Counted from the first letter of the stretch, positions 7,050 through 15,783 are shown. The stretch: DNA of 64,000 nucleotides from an uncultured Porphyromonadaceae bacterium (GCA_902470475.1 CABRGT010000001.1:1-64000), one strand, 5' to 3'. Numbers and translations: made by a program. Notes: generated by a model not told the origin, from the sequence alone.

Positions 7050-9737
7050 AGCTACGCGGGCGATGGGTACGCGGAACGGCGAGCAGCTGACGTAGTTCAT
7101 GCCAAGCTTGGCACAGAACTTCACGGACGAGGGTTCGCCGCCATGTTCGCCGCAGATGCCTACCTTAAGCTCGGGGCGGGTCGAACGACCTTTCTTTACT
7201 CCCATTTCGACGAGCTGGCCGACGCCTTCCTGATCCAGGACTTCGAACGGATCGACCTTGATGATGCCGTGTTCCTTGTAATATTTGAGGAACTTGGGAG
7301 CATCGTCGCGCGAGAAACCGAATGTCATCTGAGTGAGGTCGTTGGTGCCGAACGAGAAGAATTCGGCTACGGTTGCGATCTCATCTGCAGTGAGGGCTGC
7401 CCGCGGAACCTCGATCATCGTACCTACGAGATAGGGAATCGAGCGACCTTTTTCGTCAAAGACCTTGGCAGCCGTTTCGTTGATCACGTTAGCCTGATGC
7501 TGGATTTCCTTGAGCGAGCCGACAAGCGGGATCATGATCTCGGGGTGAACATCGATACCACGTTCCTTGACTGCGAGAGCGGCCTCGATGATAGCACGGG
7601 TCTGCATCTCCGTGATTTCGGGATATGTGATGCCGAGGCGGCAGCCACGGTGACCGAGCATGGGGTTGAATTCTTCGAGAGCGTCGACCTTGGCCTTCAC
7701 CTCGGCGAGAGAAATACCCATTTCATCGGCAAGTTCTTTCTGGGTGGCTGTCTGATGAGGTACGAATTCGTGCAACGGCGGATCGAGCAGACGGATTGTC
7801 ACTCCAAATCCGTCCATAGCCTCGAAGATTCCTTCGAAGTCACCACGCTGCATGGGAAGCAGTTTGGCGAGAGCCAGACGACGGCCTTCCTCATCGGAAG
7901 CAAGAATCATCTCGCGGACGGCCTTGATACGGTCACCTTCGAAGAACATGTGCTCGGTACGGCACAGACCGATACCCTGTGCACCGAAGTTGCGGGCCTG
8001 ACGGGCGTCGCGCGGAGTATCAGCATTGGTGCGGACAAGAGTCTTGGTGAACTTGGCTGCAAGATTCATAATTGCGCCGAAGTCGCCGCCGAGTTCGGGT
8101 TCGGTGGTGGGCACCTGACCGTCGTAAACTTCACCGGTGGAACCATTAAGAGAGATCCAGTCGCCTTCATTATAGGTCTTGCCGCCCATTTCTACGGTCT
8201 TGGCCTTGTAGTCGACCTTGATTTCGCCTGCACCTGATACACAGCACTTGCCCATACCACGGGCTACGACAGCAGCGTGCGATGTCATGCCGCCACGCAT
8301 GGTGAGAATACCTTGAGCCACGGCCATGCCACGGAGGTCTTCGGGTGAGGTCTCGATACGGACAAGAACGACTTTGCGCTTCTTTTCAGCCCAGGCCTCT
8401 GCTTCTTCTGCTGAGAACACAACCTGACCGGCAGCTGCGCCGGGCGATGCGGGCAGACCCTTAGCCACGACAGTAGCGCGCTTAAGGGCCGACTTGTCGA
8501 ATACCGGGTGGAGGAGCTCATCAAGCTTCTGAGGCTCCATGCGCAGAAGAGCTGTCTTTTCATCGATCTTGCCGTCGCGGAGCAGGTCCATGGCGATCTT
8601 CACCATCGCAGCGCCTGTGCGCTTGCCGTTACGGGTCTGGAGCATCCAGAGTTTTCCGTCCTGAATGGTGAATTCCATATCCTGCATGTCGCGGTAGTAG
8701 TCCTCGAGACGGTCAGCGATGGCGAAAAGTTCCTGAGCGCAGACAGGCATTGATTCCTCGAGCGAAGGATATTTGGCGGCACGTTCTTCCTCCGAGATAC
8801 CCTGCAGGGCAGCCCAGCGGCGCGAACCTTCGATAGTGATCTGCTGGGGAGTGCGGATACCGGCCACAACATCCTCGCCCTGAGCGTTGATAAGGTATTC
8901 ACCGTTGAAGATATTTTCGCCGGTGGCAGCATCGCGCGAGAAAGCCACACCGGTTGCGGAGTTATCACCCATGTTGCCATATACCATAGCCTGGACATTG
9001 ACAGCGGTGCCCCACTCTTCGGGAATCTGGTTCATGCGGCGGTAGATGATGGCGCGTTCGTTCATCCAGCTGTCGAATACGGCGCAGATGCCGCCCCAGA
9101 GCTGTTCCCATGCACTGTCGGGGAAGTCCTTGCCGGTATATTCCTTTACAGCGCCCTTGAAGAGTTTAACCAAAGTCTTCAGGTCATCGACTGTGAGTTC
9201 GGTATCAAGTTTGATGCCCTTCTCGGCTTTCACCTTGTCCATGATTTCCTCGAAGGGATCGATGTCGGTCTTCGATTTGGGTTTCATGCCGAGAACGACG
9301 TCGCCGTACATCTGTACGAAGCGGCGGTAGCTGTCCCATGCAAAACGGGGATTGCCGCTTTTGGCGGCGAGAGATTCTACTGTGGCGTCGTTCATACCGA
9401 GGTTAAGCACGGTGTCCATCATGCCGGGCATCGAAGCGCGGGCACCCGAACGGACTGAAACGAGCAGCGGATTGGCAGGATTGTCGAATTCCTTACCCGT
9501 GAGGGCCTCAACGTGCTTGATAGCATTGTGTACGTCATCATTGAGACGCTTCACGACCTCATCTTTTCCGTACTGTGTGTATTCCGTACATACGTCGGTA
9601 GTAATGGTGAAGCCAGGAGGTACAGGCATGCCGAGAAGGTTCATCTCGGCAAGGTTTGCGCCCTTGCCGCCGAGAAGGTTTCTCATTTCGGCATTGCCTT
9701 CGGCCTTACCGTCACCAAACAAATAAACTCTTTTCAT
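7023..9737 (-). CDS. ppdK: Pyruvate, phosphate dikinase
   Basis: Interconverts pyruvate, ATP and phosphate with phosphoenolpyruvate, AMP and diphosphate in the cytoplasm; in Bacteroidales it works in glycolysis/gluconeogenesis. At 904 residues it is slightly longer than the usual 875-890. The N-terminal ATP-grasp domain starts with GGKGANLAEMN. The swivelling phosphohistidine domain has GGMTSHAAVVARGMGK, with His near residue 487. The C-terminal TIM-barrel PEP domain has GICGEHGGEP with the catalytic Cys near 862. It ends AAQAAIED. Single-gene unit: terminator at 6962-6994, next gene 135 bp upstream. The 3' end appears to be an integration site. Confidence 0.97.
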   Translation of the reverse strand: MKRVYLFGDGKAEGNAEMRNLLGGKGANLAEMNLLGMPVPPGFTITTDVCTEYTQYGKDEVVKRLNDDVHNAIKHVEALTGKEFDNPANPLLVSVRSGARASMPGMMDTVLNLGMNDATVESLAAKSGNPRFAWDSYRRFVQMYGDVVLGMKPKSKTDIDPFEEIMDKVKAEKGIKLDTELTVDDLKTLVKLFKGAVKEYTGKDFPDSAWEQLWGGICAVFDSWMNERAIIYRRMNQIPEEWGTAVNVQAMVYGNMGDNSATGVAFSRDAATGENIFNGEYLINAQGEDVVAGIRTPQQITIEGSRRWAALQGISEEERAAKYPSLEESMPVCAQELFAIADRLEDYYRDMQDMEFTIQDGKLWMLQTRNGKRTGAAMVKIAMDLLRDGKIDEKTALLRMEPQKLDELLHPVFDKSALKRATVVAKGLPASPGAAAGQVVFSAEEAEAWAEKKRKVVLVRIETSPEDLRGMAVAQGILTMRGGMTSHAAVVARGMGKCCVSGAGEIKVDYKAKTVEMGGKTYNEGDWISLNGSTGEVYDGQVPTTEPELGGDFGAIMNLAAKFTKTLVRTNADTPRDARQARNFGAQGIGLCRTEHMFFEGDRIKAVREMILASDEEGRRLALAKLLPMQRGDFEGIFEAMDGFGVTIRLLDPPLHEFVPHQTATQKELADEMGISLAEVKAKVDALEEFNPMLGHRGCRLGITYPEITEMQTRAIIEAALAVKERGIDVHPEIMIPLVGSLKEIQHQANVINETAAKVFDEKGRSIPYLVGTMIEVPRAALTADEIATVAEFFSFGTNDLTQMTFGFSRDDAPKFLKYYKEHGIIKVDPFEVLDQEGVGQLVEMGVKKGRSTRPELKVGICGEHGGEPSSVKFCAKLGMNYVSCSPFRVPIARVAAAQAAIED

Positions 9738-9872
9738 GTTGTGTGAAGTTGGTTATTTTGGGGTTTAGAATATATTTTAGTTATGCGGATCAAGCTCCGG
9801 GAGCCTAATCGATTGCAAATTTACAAATTTAACCGATAAAACGGAATATGATTTGGCTAAATTTTCAAAATT

Positions 9873-11279
9873 TTATTGTGGCTGATCGTTTTTCGGACGC
9901 CTGTGATGCGGCTTGCGCCGTTTCTTTTTCTGAGGCATCGACTGTCCTTGTGCATCGTCAGACATTGGTTTGTTGGCTGTATCGGCGGCATTTTGTTCTG
10001 CAACCTGTCCGGCCTGCGAAGACTTTGGCGTCCCCTGCCGGCGCTGTTTGTCGCGACGTGGCTTGCCGTGTCCGTCTGATTTGCGTCGACCTGATCCTTT
10101 ATGGCCCGATCCGCGGTTTTCGTCCTTGCCGTCATAAGCGGGCAAATTGCCGAATTCCGACGGGATATCTTCAAGCCTCACCTCGTAACCGAGGAATTGC
10201 TCTATGAACTTGAATTTGCGACGGTCGCGCTCGCTGACGAAAGTGACGGCCTTGCCGTCGCTGTTTGCACGCGCCGTGCGGCCGATGCGGTGGACATAGT
10301 CCTCGGCCTCGCGCGGAACATCATAGTTGACAACCATCGTTATATCATCGATGTCTATGCCGCGGGCCACAATATCTGTCGCTACGAGAATATCGATGCG
10401 CCCTGCCCGGAAACTGTTCATTACCTCTTCGCGCTTGGGCTGATCAAGATCGCTGTGCATCTCTCCGGCTTTCCATCCGTCCTTCCGCAACTCTCGCGTA
10501 AGTTCCTTGACTTTCAGCTTCGAAGAAGCAAACACGATGACGCGCTGCGAATATGTCGTCTTGAACAGATGCTTAAGTATCGGCGTCTTCTGCGGCTCGT
10601 AACATACGACTTTCGACTGGTCGATCTTCTCCGTTGGTTTCGACACGGCAATCTTCACCTCTTCCGGATCATGCAGGATGTTTTTTGCAAGCTGCTGGAT
10701 TTTGGCAGGCATGGTAGCCGAAAACATCAGAGTCTGACGCTGCCTGGGCAATTTGGTGGCAATCTGAAATATATCATCATAGAAGCCCATGTCAAGCATC
10801 CGGTCAGCCTCGTCAAGAACAAATACGCTGACTTTTGACAGATCGACATAACCCATCTTCATATGGGCCAGCAGACGGCCCGGAGTCGCGATGACAATGT
10901 CAGCACCCATCTTAAGCCCTTGCTGCTGACGCGCGAAATCCTTGCCGTCAGTGCCGCCGTGAATTGCCACGCTGCTGATCGGCAGAAAATATGAGAATCC
11001 CTGAAGCTGCCGGTCAATCTGCTGCGCAAGTTCATGAGTCGGCACCATCACAATGCACCGCACTGCGTCGCGAGGAGAGTCCTCGTGCGCCAGATTATTG
11101 ATAATCGGCAGAAGATATGCGGCTGTCTTGCCAGTGCCGGTCTGCGCGCAGGCTATCAGATCCTTTCGGTCGAGAACCACTCCGATCGCTTTCTCCTGAA
11201 TAGGCGTACATTCCGAGAAATTCATCGCATCAAGCGCGTCAAGCACATCATCATCAAGATCTAACTCATCAAATCTCAT
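9873..11279 (-). CDS. DEAD-box ATP-dependent RNA helicase
   Basis: A 468-residue RhlE-type helicase that remodels RNA, probably in ribosome assembly or mRNA decay. The Q-motif is FSECTPIQ (21-28), motif I AQTGTGKT (45-52), motif II DEAD (156-159), motif III SAT (187-189) and motif VI HRIGRTAR (about 331-338). Residues from about 370 to the end form a basic Lys/Arg/Gly/Gln-rich tail (GKPRRDKQRRQG), typical of RNA-binding tails in this family. The start at 11279 is the natural MRFDEL start of the family. Confidence 0.93.
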   Translation of the reverse strand: MRFDELDLDDDVLDALDAMNFSECTPIQEKAIGVVLDRKDLIACAQTGTGKTAAYLLPIINNLAHEDSPRDAVRCIVMVPTHELAQQIDRQLQGFSYFLPISSVAIHGGTDGKDFARQQQGLKMGADIVIATPGRLLAHMKMGYVDLSKVSVFVLDEADRMLDMGFYDDIFQIATKLPRQRQTLMFSATMPAKIQQLAKNILHDPEEVKIAVSKPTEKIDQSKVVCYEPQKTPILKHLFKTTYSQRVIVFASSKLKVKELTRELRKDGWKAGEMHSDLDQPKREEVMNSFRAGRIDILVATDIVARGIDIDDITMVVNYDVPREAEDYVHRIGRTARANSDGKAVTFVSERDRRKFKFIEQFLGYEVRLEDIPSEFGNLPAYDGKDENRGSGHKGSGRRKSDGHGKPRRDKQRRQGTPKSSQAGQVAEQNAADTANKPMSDDAQGQSMPQKKKRRKPHHRRPKNDQPQ

Positions 11280-11339
11280 ATAAAAGATAATTTAGTAGTT
11301 TAGAGGAAATAGAAAAACCGGCCACTGACCGACCCGGTG

Positions 11340-11780
11340 TCATTCGTCATCGCCTATGTCATCGAAATCGAAATCCCAGCCGGTATCCGACGCATACGTA
11401 TCTGTAAAGCGTGCCAGTTCGCGGCCCTCGCGCTTGGTAGGACGCCCAAGCCCCTTGCGTCGGTCCACAAACCCCGATATTTTGACTACGTCGAGCAGGT
11501 CATACTGATCCTGCGGAGTAACATTTTCCAGATATTCAGGCACAAGCCGCGCGCCTAATCGGTTCTCTGTAAGCTGCTTCACGCGAAACGAATATGTCAC
11601 CGGCGGCTTTCGCACATGAACGATATCACCGACATGCACTACGCGCGCCGGTTTCACCGGATTAATGTCTGAATTCAGCGTAATGCGTCCTTTCTTACAG
11701 GCGTCTGTCGCCACGGTGCGCGTCTTATATATACGCATCGCCCACAGCCATTTGTCTATACGAACTTCAGTCAGAGGCAT
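11340..11780 (-). CDS. S4-domain RNA-binding protein (Hsp15-like)
   Basis: A 146-residue protein whose N-terminus (VRIDKWLWAMRIYKTRTVATDACKKG) is an S4 RNA-binding domain as in Hsp15/HslR, which binds free 50S subunits carrying nascent chains. The rest includes GLGRPTKREGRELARF and an acidic tail. The start at 11780 is chosen because it follows the pth stop by one base and begins directly at the S4 domain; the longer frame to 11831 lies inside pth. Pairing with pth suggests a joint ribosome-rescue operon. Confidence 0.88.
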   Translation of the reverse strand: MPLTEVRIDKWLWAMRIYKTRTVATDACKKGRITLNSDINPVKPARVVHVGDIVHVRKPPVTYSFRVKQLTENRLGARLVPEYLENVTPQDQYDLLDVVKISGFVDRRKGLGRPTKREGRELARFTDTYASDTGWDFDFDDIGDDE

Positions 11781-11781
11781 C

Positions 11782-12345
11782 TCACTTGTTATTGAACTTA
11801 CACATGGCATTCTGCGCACCGGCCAGCACATATTCGGCTACACACTGCGCTGCGATCTCCTCGCGTTCAGGCAATACAGCCACCTGCTCAGGAGTAAAGC
11901 GCCCCAGCACATAGTCTATCTGGCAGCCCCTTGCGAAATCATTGCCGATACCGAATTTCAGACGCGCATAGGCTTCAGTTCCCAGTTGGCGCGCTATATC
12001 TTTCAGTCCGTTATGGCCCGCATCGCTGCCGCGGGTCTTCAGTCTGATCGCTCCGAACGGAAGGGCAATATCATCGACAAGCACGAGTATATTCTCCACC
12101 GGAATGTTCTCTTTCACCATCCAGTAGCGTACAGCACTGCCGCTCAGATTCATATACGTCGATGGCTTCAGCAGCACGACCTGCTTGTTCTTGAGCCGTC
12201 CGCGTCCGATGTCGCCATAACGCTCGGTACTGAAAGAGATATTGGACGCCTTCGCGAAGGCGTCCAATATCATAAAACCGATGTTGTGACGGGTTCCGGC
12301 ATATTCTGCGCCGATATTACCCAGACCAACAATAAGGTACTTCAT
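11782..12345 (-). CDS. pth: Peptidyl-tRNA hydrolase
   Basis: Cleaves peptidyl-tRNA released from stalled ribosomes. At 187 residues it has the usual length. Family motifs: MKYLIVGLGNIGAEYAGTRHNIGF (catalytic His in TRHN), LLKPSTYMNLSG, and VLVDDIALPFGAIRLKTRGSDAGHNGLK. It lies 19 bp downstream of rplY on the same strand, the common rplY-pth arrangement, and is followed one base later by the S4 gene. Confidence 0.97.
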   Translation of the reverse strand: MKYLIVGLGNIGAEYAGTRHNIGFMILDAFAKASNISFSTERYGDIGRGRLKNKQVVLLKPSTYMNLSGSAVRYWMVKENIPVENILVLVDDIALPFGAIRLKTRGSDAGHNGLKDIARQLGTEAYARLKFGIGNDFARGCQIDYVLGRFTPEQVAVLPEREEIAAQCVAEYVLAGAQNAMCKFNNK

Positions 12346-12364
12346 TCAGCTGACGCCCGCTATA

Positions 12365-13021
12365 TTATTTGGCGGCTGCAGCGGCTGCAGCGGCACCGCG
12401 AGCGGCACGTGTAAGCTGAACGGCGCAAACCACAGCGTTCTTGGCGTTTACAAGCTCAAGGTTTTCGAAGTGGAGATCGCCTACTGCCATAGTTTTACCC
12501 AGGCCGAGGTTATCCACATTGATAACAAGACGCTCCGGAATGTTGGTGTAAATAGCCTTCACTTTCAGCTTCTTCATCGAGAGGCTCAGCTTACCGCCGG
12601 CCTTGACACCCTCAGCGTGGCCTTCGAGCTTCACGGGAACCTCAACCACAACGGGCTTCTTCTCGTTGACCTCAAGCAGGTCTATGTGAAGAATATTGTC
12701 CTTTACAGGATCGAACTGAATGTCTTTCAGAACAGCCATGCGGGTTTCGCCGTTGATCTCGAGTTCGATAGCGAAGATGTCGGGAGTATAGACAAGCTTG
12801 CGCACTGCATCGTTGCTTACGATCAGGTCGGTGGTCACAAGACCTTTGCCGTTGCCGATCTCAACCAGCTTCTCGCCGGCTTTGAGTTCCTTGTTGTAGG
12901 GAAGTTCGACGATTTCACCGCCATTGAGAACTACCGGAATCAGATTCTGCTCGCGCAGGGCCTTTGTAGCCTTCTTGCCAAGCTCAACGCGGGGCTGAGC
13001 TGAAAGTTTGAATGTTTTCAT
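12365..13021 (-). CDS. rplY: 50S ribosomal protein L25/Ctc
   Basis: Binds 5S rRNA in the large subunit. At 218 residues it is the long CTC/TL5 form, with an N-terminal L25 domain (RVELGKKATKALREQNLIPVV) and a C-terminal beta domain (LHIDLLEVN onward). The last 18 residues are Ala-rich with a few Arg and a terminal Lys, a low-complexity tail seen in several Bacteroidales L25 proteins. First gene of rplY-pth-S4, with a consensus promoter at 13099-13130. Confidence 0.96.
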   Translation of the reverse strand: MKTFKLSAQPRVELGKKATKALREQNLIPVVLNGGEIVELPYNKELKAGEKLVEIGNGKGLVTTDLIVSNDAVRKLVYTPDIFAIELEINGETRMAVLKDIQFDPVKDNILHIDLLEVNEKKPVVVEVPVKLEGHAEGVKAGGKLSLSMKKLKVKAIYTNIPERLVINVDNLGLGKTMAVGDLHFENLELVNAKNAVVCAVQLTRAARGAAAAAAAAK

Positions 13022-13098
13022 TTCTTTAATAATAATGTGTTACTCAAAATTAAGACGCTTCTTAATTTCCCATCACACGGGATTGCTAAAAAGCGGTG

Positions 13099-13130
13099 CA
13101 AAGTTACTGATTTTTTATCAAACAGCCAAT
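13099..13130 (-). promoter_or_regulatory. rplY operon promoter
   Basis: On the minus strand ATTG, 20 bp, then TAACTTTG: a good Bacteroidota housekeeping promoter. The predicted start lies about 70 bp before the rplY ATG. Confidence 0.75.
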
Positions 13131-13155
13131 AACCCGCCATCAAATTTGAAAAATA

Positions 13156-13187
13156 TTTGTTCGTATCAATTTTTATGCATAATTTTG
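13156..13187 (+). promoter_or_regulatory. tRNA-Gly promoter
   Basis: TTTG at 13156-13159, 20 bp, then TAATTTTG at 13180-13187: an exact match to TTTG-N19..21-TAnnTTTG. The tRNA begins 19 bp further on. It is divergent from and overlaps the region of the rplY promoter. Confidence 0.8.
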
Positions 13188-13206
13188 CATCATCAAAAGC
13201 ATCCCT

Positions 13207-13279
13207 GCGGTAGTAGCTCAGTTGGTAGAGCACTAGCTTCCCAAGCTGGGGGTCGCGGGTTCGAACCCCGTCTACCGCT
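13207..13279 (+). tRNA. tRNA-Gly (anticodon CCC)
   Basis: A complete cloverleaf of 73 nt. The acceptor GCGGTAG pairs with CTACCGC, the D-stem GCTC with GAGC, and the anticodon stem CTAGC with GCTGG around the loop TTCCCAA (anticodon CCC, reads GGG). The T-arm carries GGTTCGAAC. The discriminator is T. No CCA is encoded. Confidence 0.95.
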
Positions 13280-13288
13280 CAACGATTT

Positions 13289-13335
13289 AACCCTCTTGAA
13301 AACAATAAGTTAGCATTGGTTTTCGAGAGGGTTTT
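13289..13335 (+). terminator. Terminator after tRNA-Gly
   Basis: AACCCTCTTGAAAAC pairs with GTTTTCGAGAGGGTT apart from one mismatch, followed by TTTCCC. It begins 10 bp after the tRNA. Confidence 0.7.
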
Positions 13336-13625
13336 CCCATTTTCAAGACAATTTTCCACATGACATTTCTTCAAATTTTTATTCCTTTTTGTCTAATTTT
13401 GTCCGATTTTGTTTAACTTTGCATCGAAATGTTTCGACAATGTTTCGACAAATAGTGTAAAATGGACTAAATTACGGAGCAAAATCATTAAACATCTTTA
13501 ATATTTTATCGATAAATATTAACTTTCCAATACCTTTATACCATATATAACTATTTACCGCCCATCATCCGTGGCGGACAAACCGCAGAAGCTTTTTGTC
13601 TTTTTGTGTTTTTGTTTGTTCTGTC

Positions 13626-13657
13626 TTTGGTCGTTCGCAAAGTTTGTATTATCTTTG
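13626..13657 (+). promoter_or_regulatory. Orphan consensus promoter
   Basis: TTTG at 13626-13629, 20 bp, TATCTTTG at 13650-13657. It matches the Bacteroidota consensus exactly but no coding frame follows for more than 500 bp. Confidence 0.7.
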
Positions 13658-13662
13658 CAGCG

Positions 13663-14070
13663 TTAAACCGATGGAGAAAAGGCGGGGTTAAACCCTCTTT
13701 AATGCTTTAGCAACCTTTTAACCAGCGTTAGAAGAACTTAACCGTAATAGTTAGTATTCTTAAGCGCCAAACTCTAAAAATAAGTGTGCAGCTCATTTTT
13801 GAAATAGTTTGTCGGTTTAGCTTTTTCTTTCATCGGCCTCGAAGCATTTCCGCCACTCGCTAACATTGCGAGTGTGTTATATTTTTAGGGTTATTATTTT
13901 CAATGTTCTATCGTAAGGCGTCCCGTTTGGTCATTCCTTACACTACAAAGTTACGACTTATTTTACTGCATACCAACATTTTAAGCACAAAAAAAAATAC
14001 GATTAAATCGCTCAAAATGATAAACTCGCCAAATCCTCGGATTAGGACTTGGCGAGTTCTTGATTTTTAG
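13663..14070 (+). ncRNA. Candidate non-coding transcript
   Basis: Bounded by the orphan promoter and a strong terminator, about 400 nt. GTTAAACC/GGTTAA-type complementary segments between 13660 and 13765 and the hairpin at 13854-13874 suggest internal structure. No protein frame. On the opposite strand a TAACTTTG -7 element (complement near 13948-13955) also reads into this segment, so transcription may be two-way. I do not recognise the RNA family. Confidence 0.35.
14023..14068 (+). terminator. Strong hairpin terminator
   Basis: AACTCGCCAAATCCT (14023-14037) pairs with AGGACTTGGCGAGTT, leaving one mismatch and a short loop, followed by CTTGATTTTT. Confidence 0.8.
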
Positions 14071-14193
14071 TTTGGGGCAAGCGAAAACTGAAAAGTGCTT
14101 TTTATATGCCCCGGCTCTCGATGTGGGGTGCTTTTAGGATCACATATTCCGGGACCTATGCCAATTTGAGAGGCCTCTCAATATTTAATGGCG

Positions 14194-14475
14194 TCAAAGA
14201 TGCAGGTAGGTGCGGAGTGCATCGACATAGGCTTCGAAAGCCTGGCGGCCCAATGGAGTGATTGAACAGGTAGTGCGCGGGCGCTTCCCCGACATACCTT
14301 TTTCTACAGAGATGTACCCCGCCGAGGATAGCTTGTCGAGCTGCACGCTGAGATTGCCGGCCGTTGATTCTGTTTTCTCTTTGAGATATACAAAATCTGC
14401 TTCCTCAACATTCATGAGTATTGACACTACCGCGAGACGCAGCTGAGAGTGCAGGAGCGGATCGAGTTCTTTCAT
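14194..14475 (-). CDS. Winged-helix transcriptional regulator
   Basis: A 93-residue protein of the short MarR-like winged-helix type (PF13601-like). It starts with HSQLRLAVVSILMN, then a recognition helix in NLSVQLDKLSSAGYISVEKG and the wing GKRPRTTCSITPLG. The DNA-binding domain fills the protein and no ligand domain is seen. Its start overlaps the stop of the membrane-protein gene (ATGA, 4 bp), so the two are translationally coupled. Two matching palindromes in the operon's promoter and leader (15127-15145, 15207-15225) are the obvious candidates for its operators, implying autorepression (inference). Confidence 0.88.
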   Translation of the reverse strand: MKELDPLLHSQLRLAVVSILMNVEEADFVYLKEKTESTAGNLSVQLDKLSSAGYISVEKGMSGKRPRTTCSITPLGRQAFEAYVDALRTYLHL

Positions 14476-15098
14476 TTCTGCTTTTTGGCCTTACGATTAA
14501 GTATATGTCCGGGTATTACCATCATACATACAAATGCAGCCATGAACAGCGGCATAAACCAGACGGCATATAGCGTGACACCTCCCACGAGGCAGCAAAG
14601 TGTGAAAATACCTATGAGCATGCCGACCGCACCACCGGCCGTCATGGATGACTCACGGAATACTATCCCCTGGGCGATTTCGGCGAAAGGAACGATAATC
14701 AGCGCGAAAGCGAACCACGTAGGCCAGGCATCTACCCCGCCGAAGAGCATCAGGCCGAGGCAAATCGCAGTCATGGCGATGGCGCTGAACCCTACCACCG
14801 ACCACATCTGCGAAGTGACACGGTCGGAATAGTTTTTCACACCGCGATCGGATTCCTCCCTGCGGGCCATGATCGGAGTGAGTGTGCCGCCGATTAGCCA
14901 GATGAGGAACCACAGCCAGTTCCACACCGGATTATGGGTCACGACGAGCATTATCCATACGAGCGCCGACACGCTCACGCATAAGTATCCCCACATCAAC
15001 ATGATATTGCCGTTGCCGATATAGCGGTCCTTGGTTCGTGCGATCATCGAGGTGATTACCTCAAGGCTTTCTTTCTCTGTAAGTTTTCGGTCTTCCAT
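14472..15098 (-). CDS. Multi-pass membrane protein co-encoded with the regulator
   Basis: 208 residues from the ATG at 15098. The N-terminal cytoplasmic part (MEDRKLTEKESLEVITSMI) is followed by about six hydrophobic segments (for example MLMWGYLCVSVSALVWIMLV and WNWLWFLIWLIGGTLTPIMA). The longer frame to 15188 starts within the promoter and leader and is not credible. Small membrane proteins paired with PF13601-type regulators are common in Bacteroidales; their job is not known. Confidence 0.82.
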   Translation of the reverse strand: MEDRKLTEKESLEVITSMIARTKDRYIGNGNIMLMWGYLCVSVSALVWIMLVVTHNPVWNWLWFLIWLIGGTLTPIMARREESDRGVKNYSDRVTSQMWSVVGFSAIAMTAICLGLMLFGGVDAWPTWFAFALIIVPFAEIAQGIVFRESSMTAGGAVGMLIGIFTLCCLVGGVTLYAVWFMPLFMAAFVCMMVIPGHILNRKAKKQK

Positions 15099-15126
15099 TT
15101 TTTGAAGATTTTTTAGATTTGACACT

Positions 15127-15145
15127 TGGTTTATTTTATAAACCA
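15127..15145. promoter_or_regulatory. Operator palindrome 1 (leader)
   Basis: TGGTTTAT-TTT-ATAAACCA: a perfect 8-bp inverted repeat with a 3-bp spacer, in the untranslated leader of the regulator operon. Its centre lies exactly 80 bp from that of operator 2. Confidence 0.7.
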
Positions 15146-15195
15146 TTTTGAGTTGAAAAAAGGGCGTTCGCGCGATTACGCCCCTCATCCGGCTG

Positions 15196-15227
15196 CAAAG
15201 TTAATTTAGTTTATGGTATAAACCAAA
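15196..15227 (-). promoter_or_regulatory. Promoter of the regulator operon
   Basis: On the minus strand TTTG, 20 bp, TAACTTTG: an exact Bacteroidota promoter. Operator 2 fills the spacer between the two elements. Confidence 0.85.
15207..15225. promoter_or_regulatory. Operator palindrome 2 (promoter spacer)
   Basis: TAGTTTAT-GGT-ATAAACCA: the same half-sites as operator 1 with one changed base, placed between the -33 and -7 elements where a bound repressor would block polymerase. Confidence 0.7.
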
Positions 15228-15261
15228 TTTTCAGAGAAAATTCTTTTCATTTCTTTAAATT

Positions 15262-15678
15262 TTAACTTTTGTAGAATTTAAATCGTCTGAGAATATGAAA
15301 AGCAGCCACACCGATGAAAATAAATCCAATTTTGCCATGCACCGCACCTACCATGGAATGATCAGGCGTGACGAGCCAGCCTGCCGTACATATAAAAGCC
15401 GATAAAAGCATCAGAAATCCAAAGACCGTAAGCCACTTCATATCAGACGACTTCGATTTCCATAAACGCCGGATCCAGCCGTGCCACTGAAAATGAAGTT
15501 GCAGATGCCATATGATAAGCCCGAAGAAAGCCGCGCACAAAATAATATGAACCCAAATCAATAGAACGCTTGCTCCGGACAGCACCTCCAGCTGAATGCC
15601 CGAAGCGAGAGCGGCGAGAGTAATAATAAGCAACATCCAGTCGCACACTTTCAGTTTTGTCCGCCTATTGTTCGTCAT
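15262..15678 (-). CDS. DUF4405-like small membrane protein
   Basis: 138 residues with four hydrophobic segments. Conserved-looking histidines lie in WVHIILCAAFF, GLIIWHLQLHFQWH, VHGKIGFI and AFHILRRFKF. Paired helices with such His residues resemble the cytochrome b561/DUF4405 group, which may bind haem; this is inference from pattern alone. It is a single gene with a TA-rich upstream region and no neighbour on the same strand close by. Confidence 0.75.
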   Translation of the reverse strand: MTNNRRTKLKVCDWMLLIITLAALASGIQLEVLSGASVLLIWVHIILCAAFFGLIIWHLQLHFQWHGWIRRLWKSKSSDMKWLTVFGFLMLLSAFICTAGWLVTPDHSMVGAVHGKIGFIFIGVAAFHILRRFKFYKS

Positions 15679-15783
15679 AAAACTTATATTTCTGAAGATT
15701 GATATAAAATAATGTACAAAATTAGCTATAATTAGCTATAAACACTCTATTTTTTGATAATTTTGTAAAAAAATCACCCTATA

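Larger units (their letters stand above)
13336..14193. other. Gene-free spacer, possible remnant of a tRNA-linked element
   Basis: No open frame of credible length on either strand. It holds a TAACTTTG -7 element (13414-13421, with TTTG 22 bp upstream), a tandem 11-bp repeat ATGTTTCGACA at 13429-13439 and 13440-13450, hairpins near 13560-13585 followed by T-rich sequence, a second exact promoter (13626-13657), a hairpin CACTCGC/GCGAGTG (13854-13874) and a terminator (14023-14068). A lost integrase-type gene behind the tRNA is possible but not shown. Confidence 0.5.

Noticed and set aside
6918..8237. Plus-strand open frame of 439 codons
   Set aside because: Lies antisense to ppdK, whose domains and catalytic residues are complete; the frame is a by-product of codon bias.
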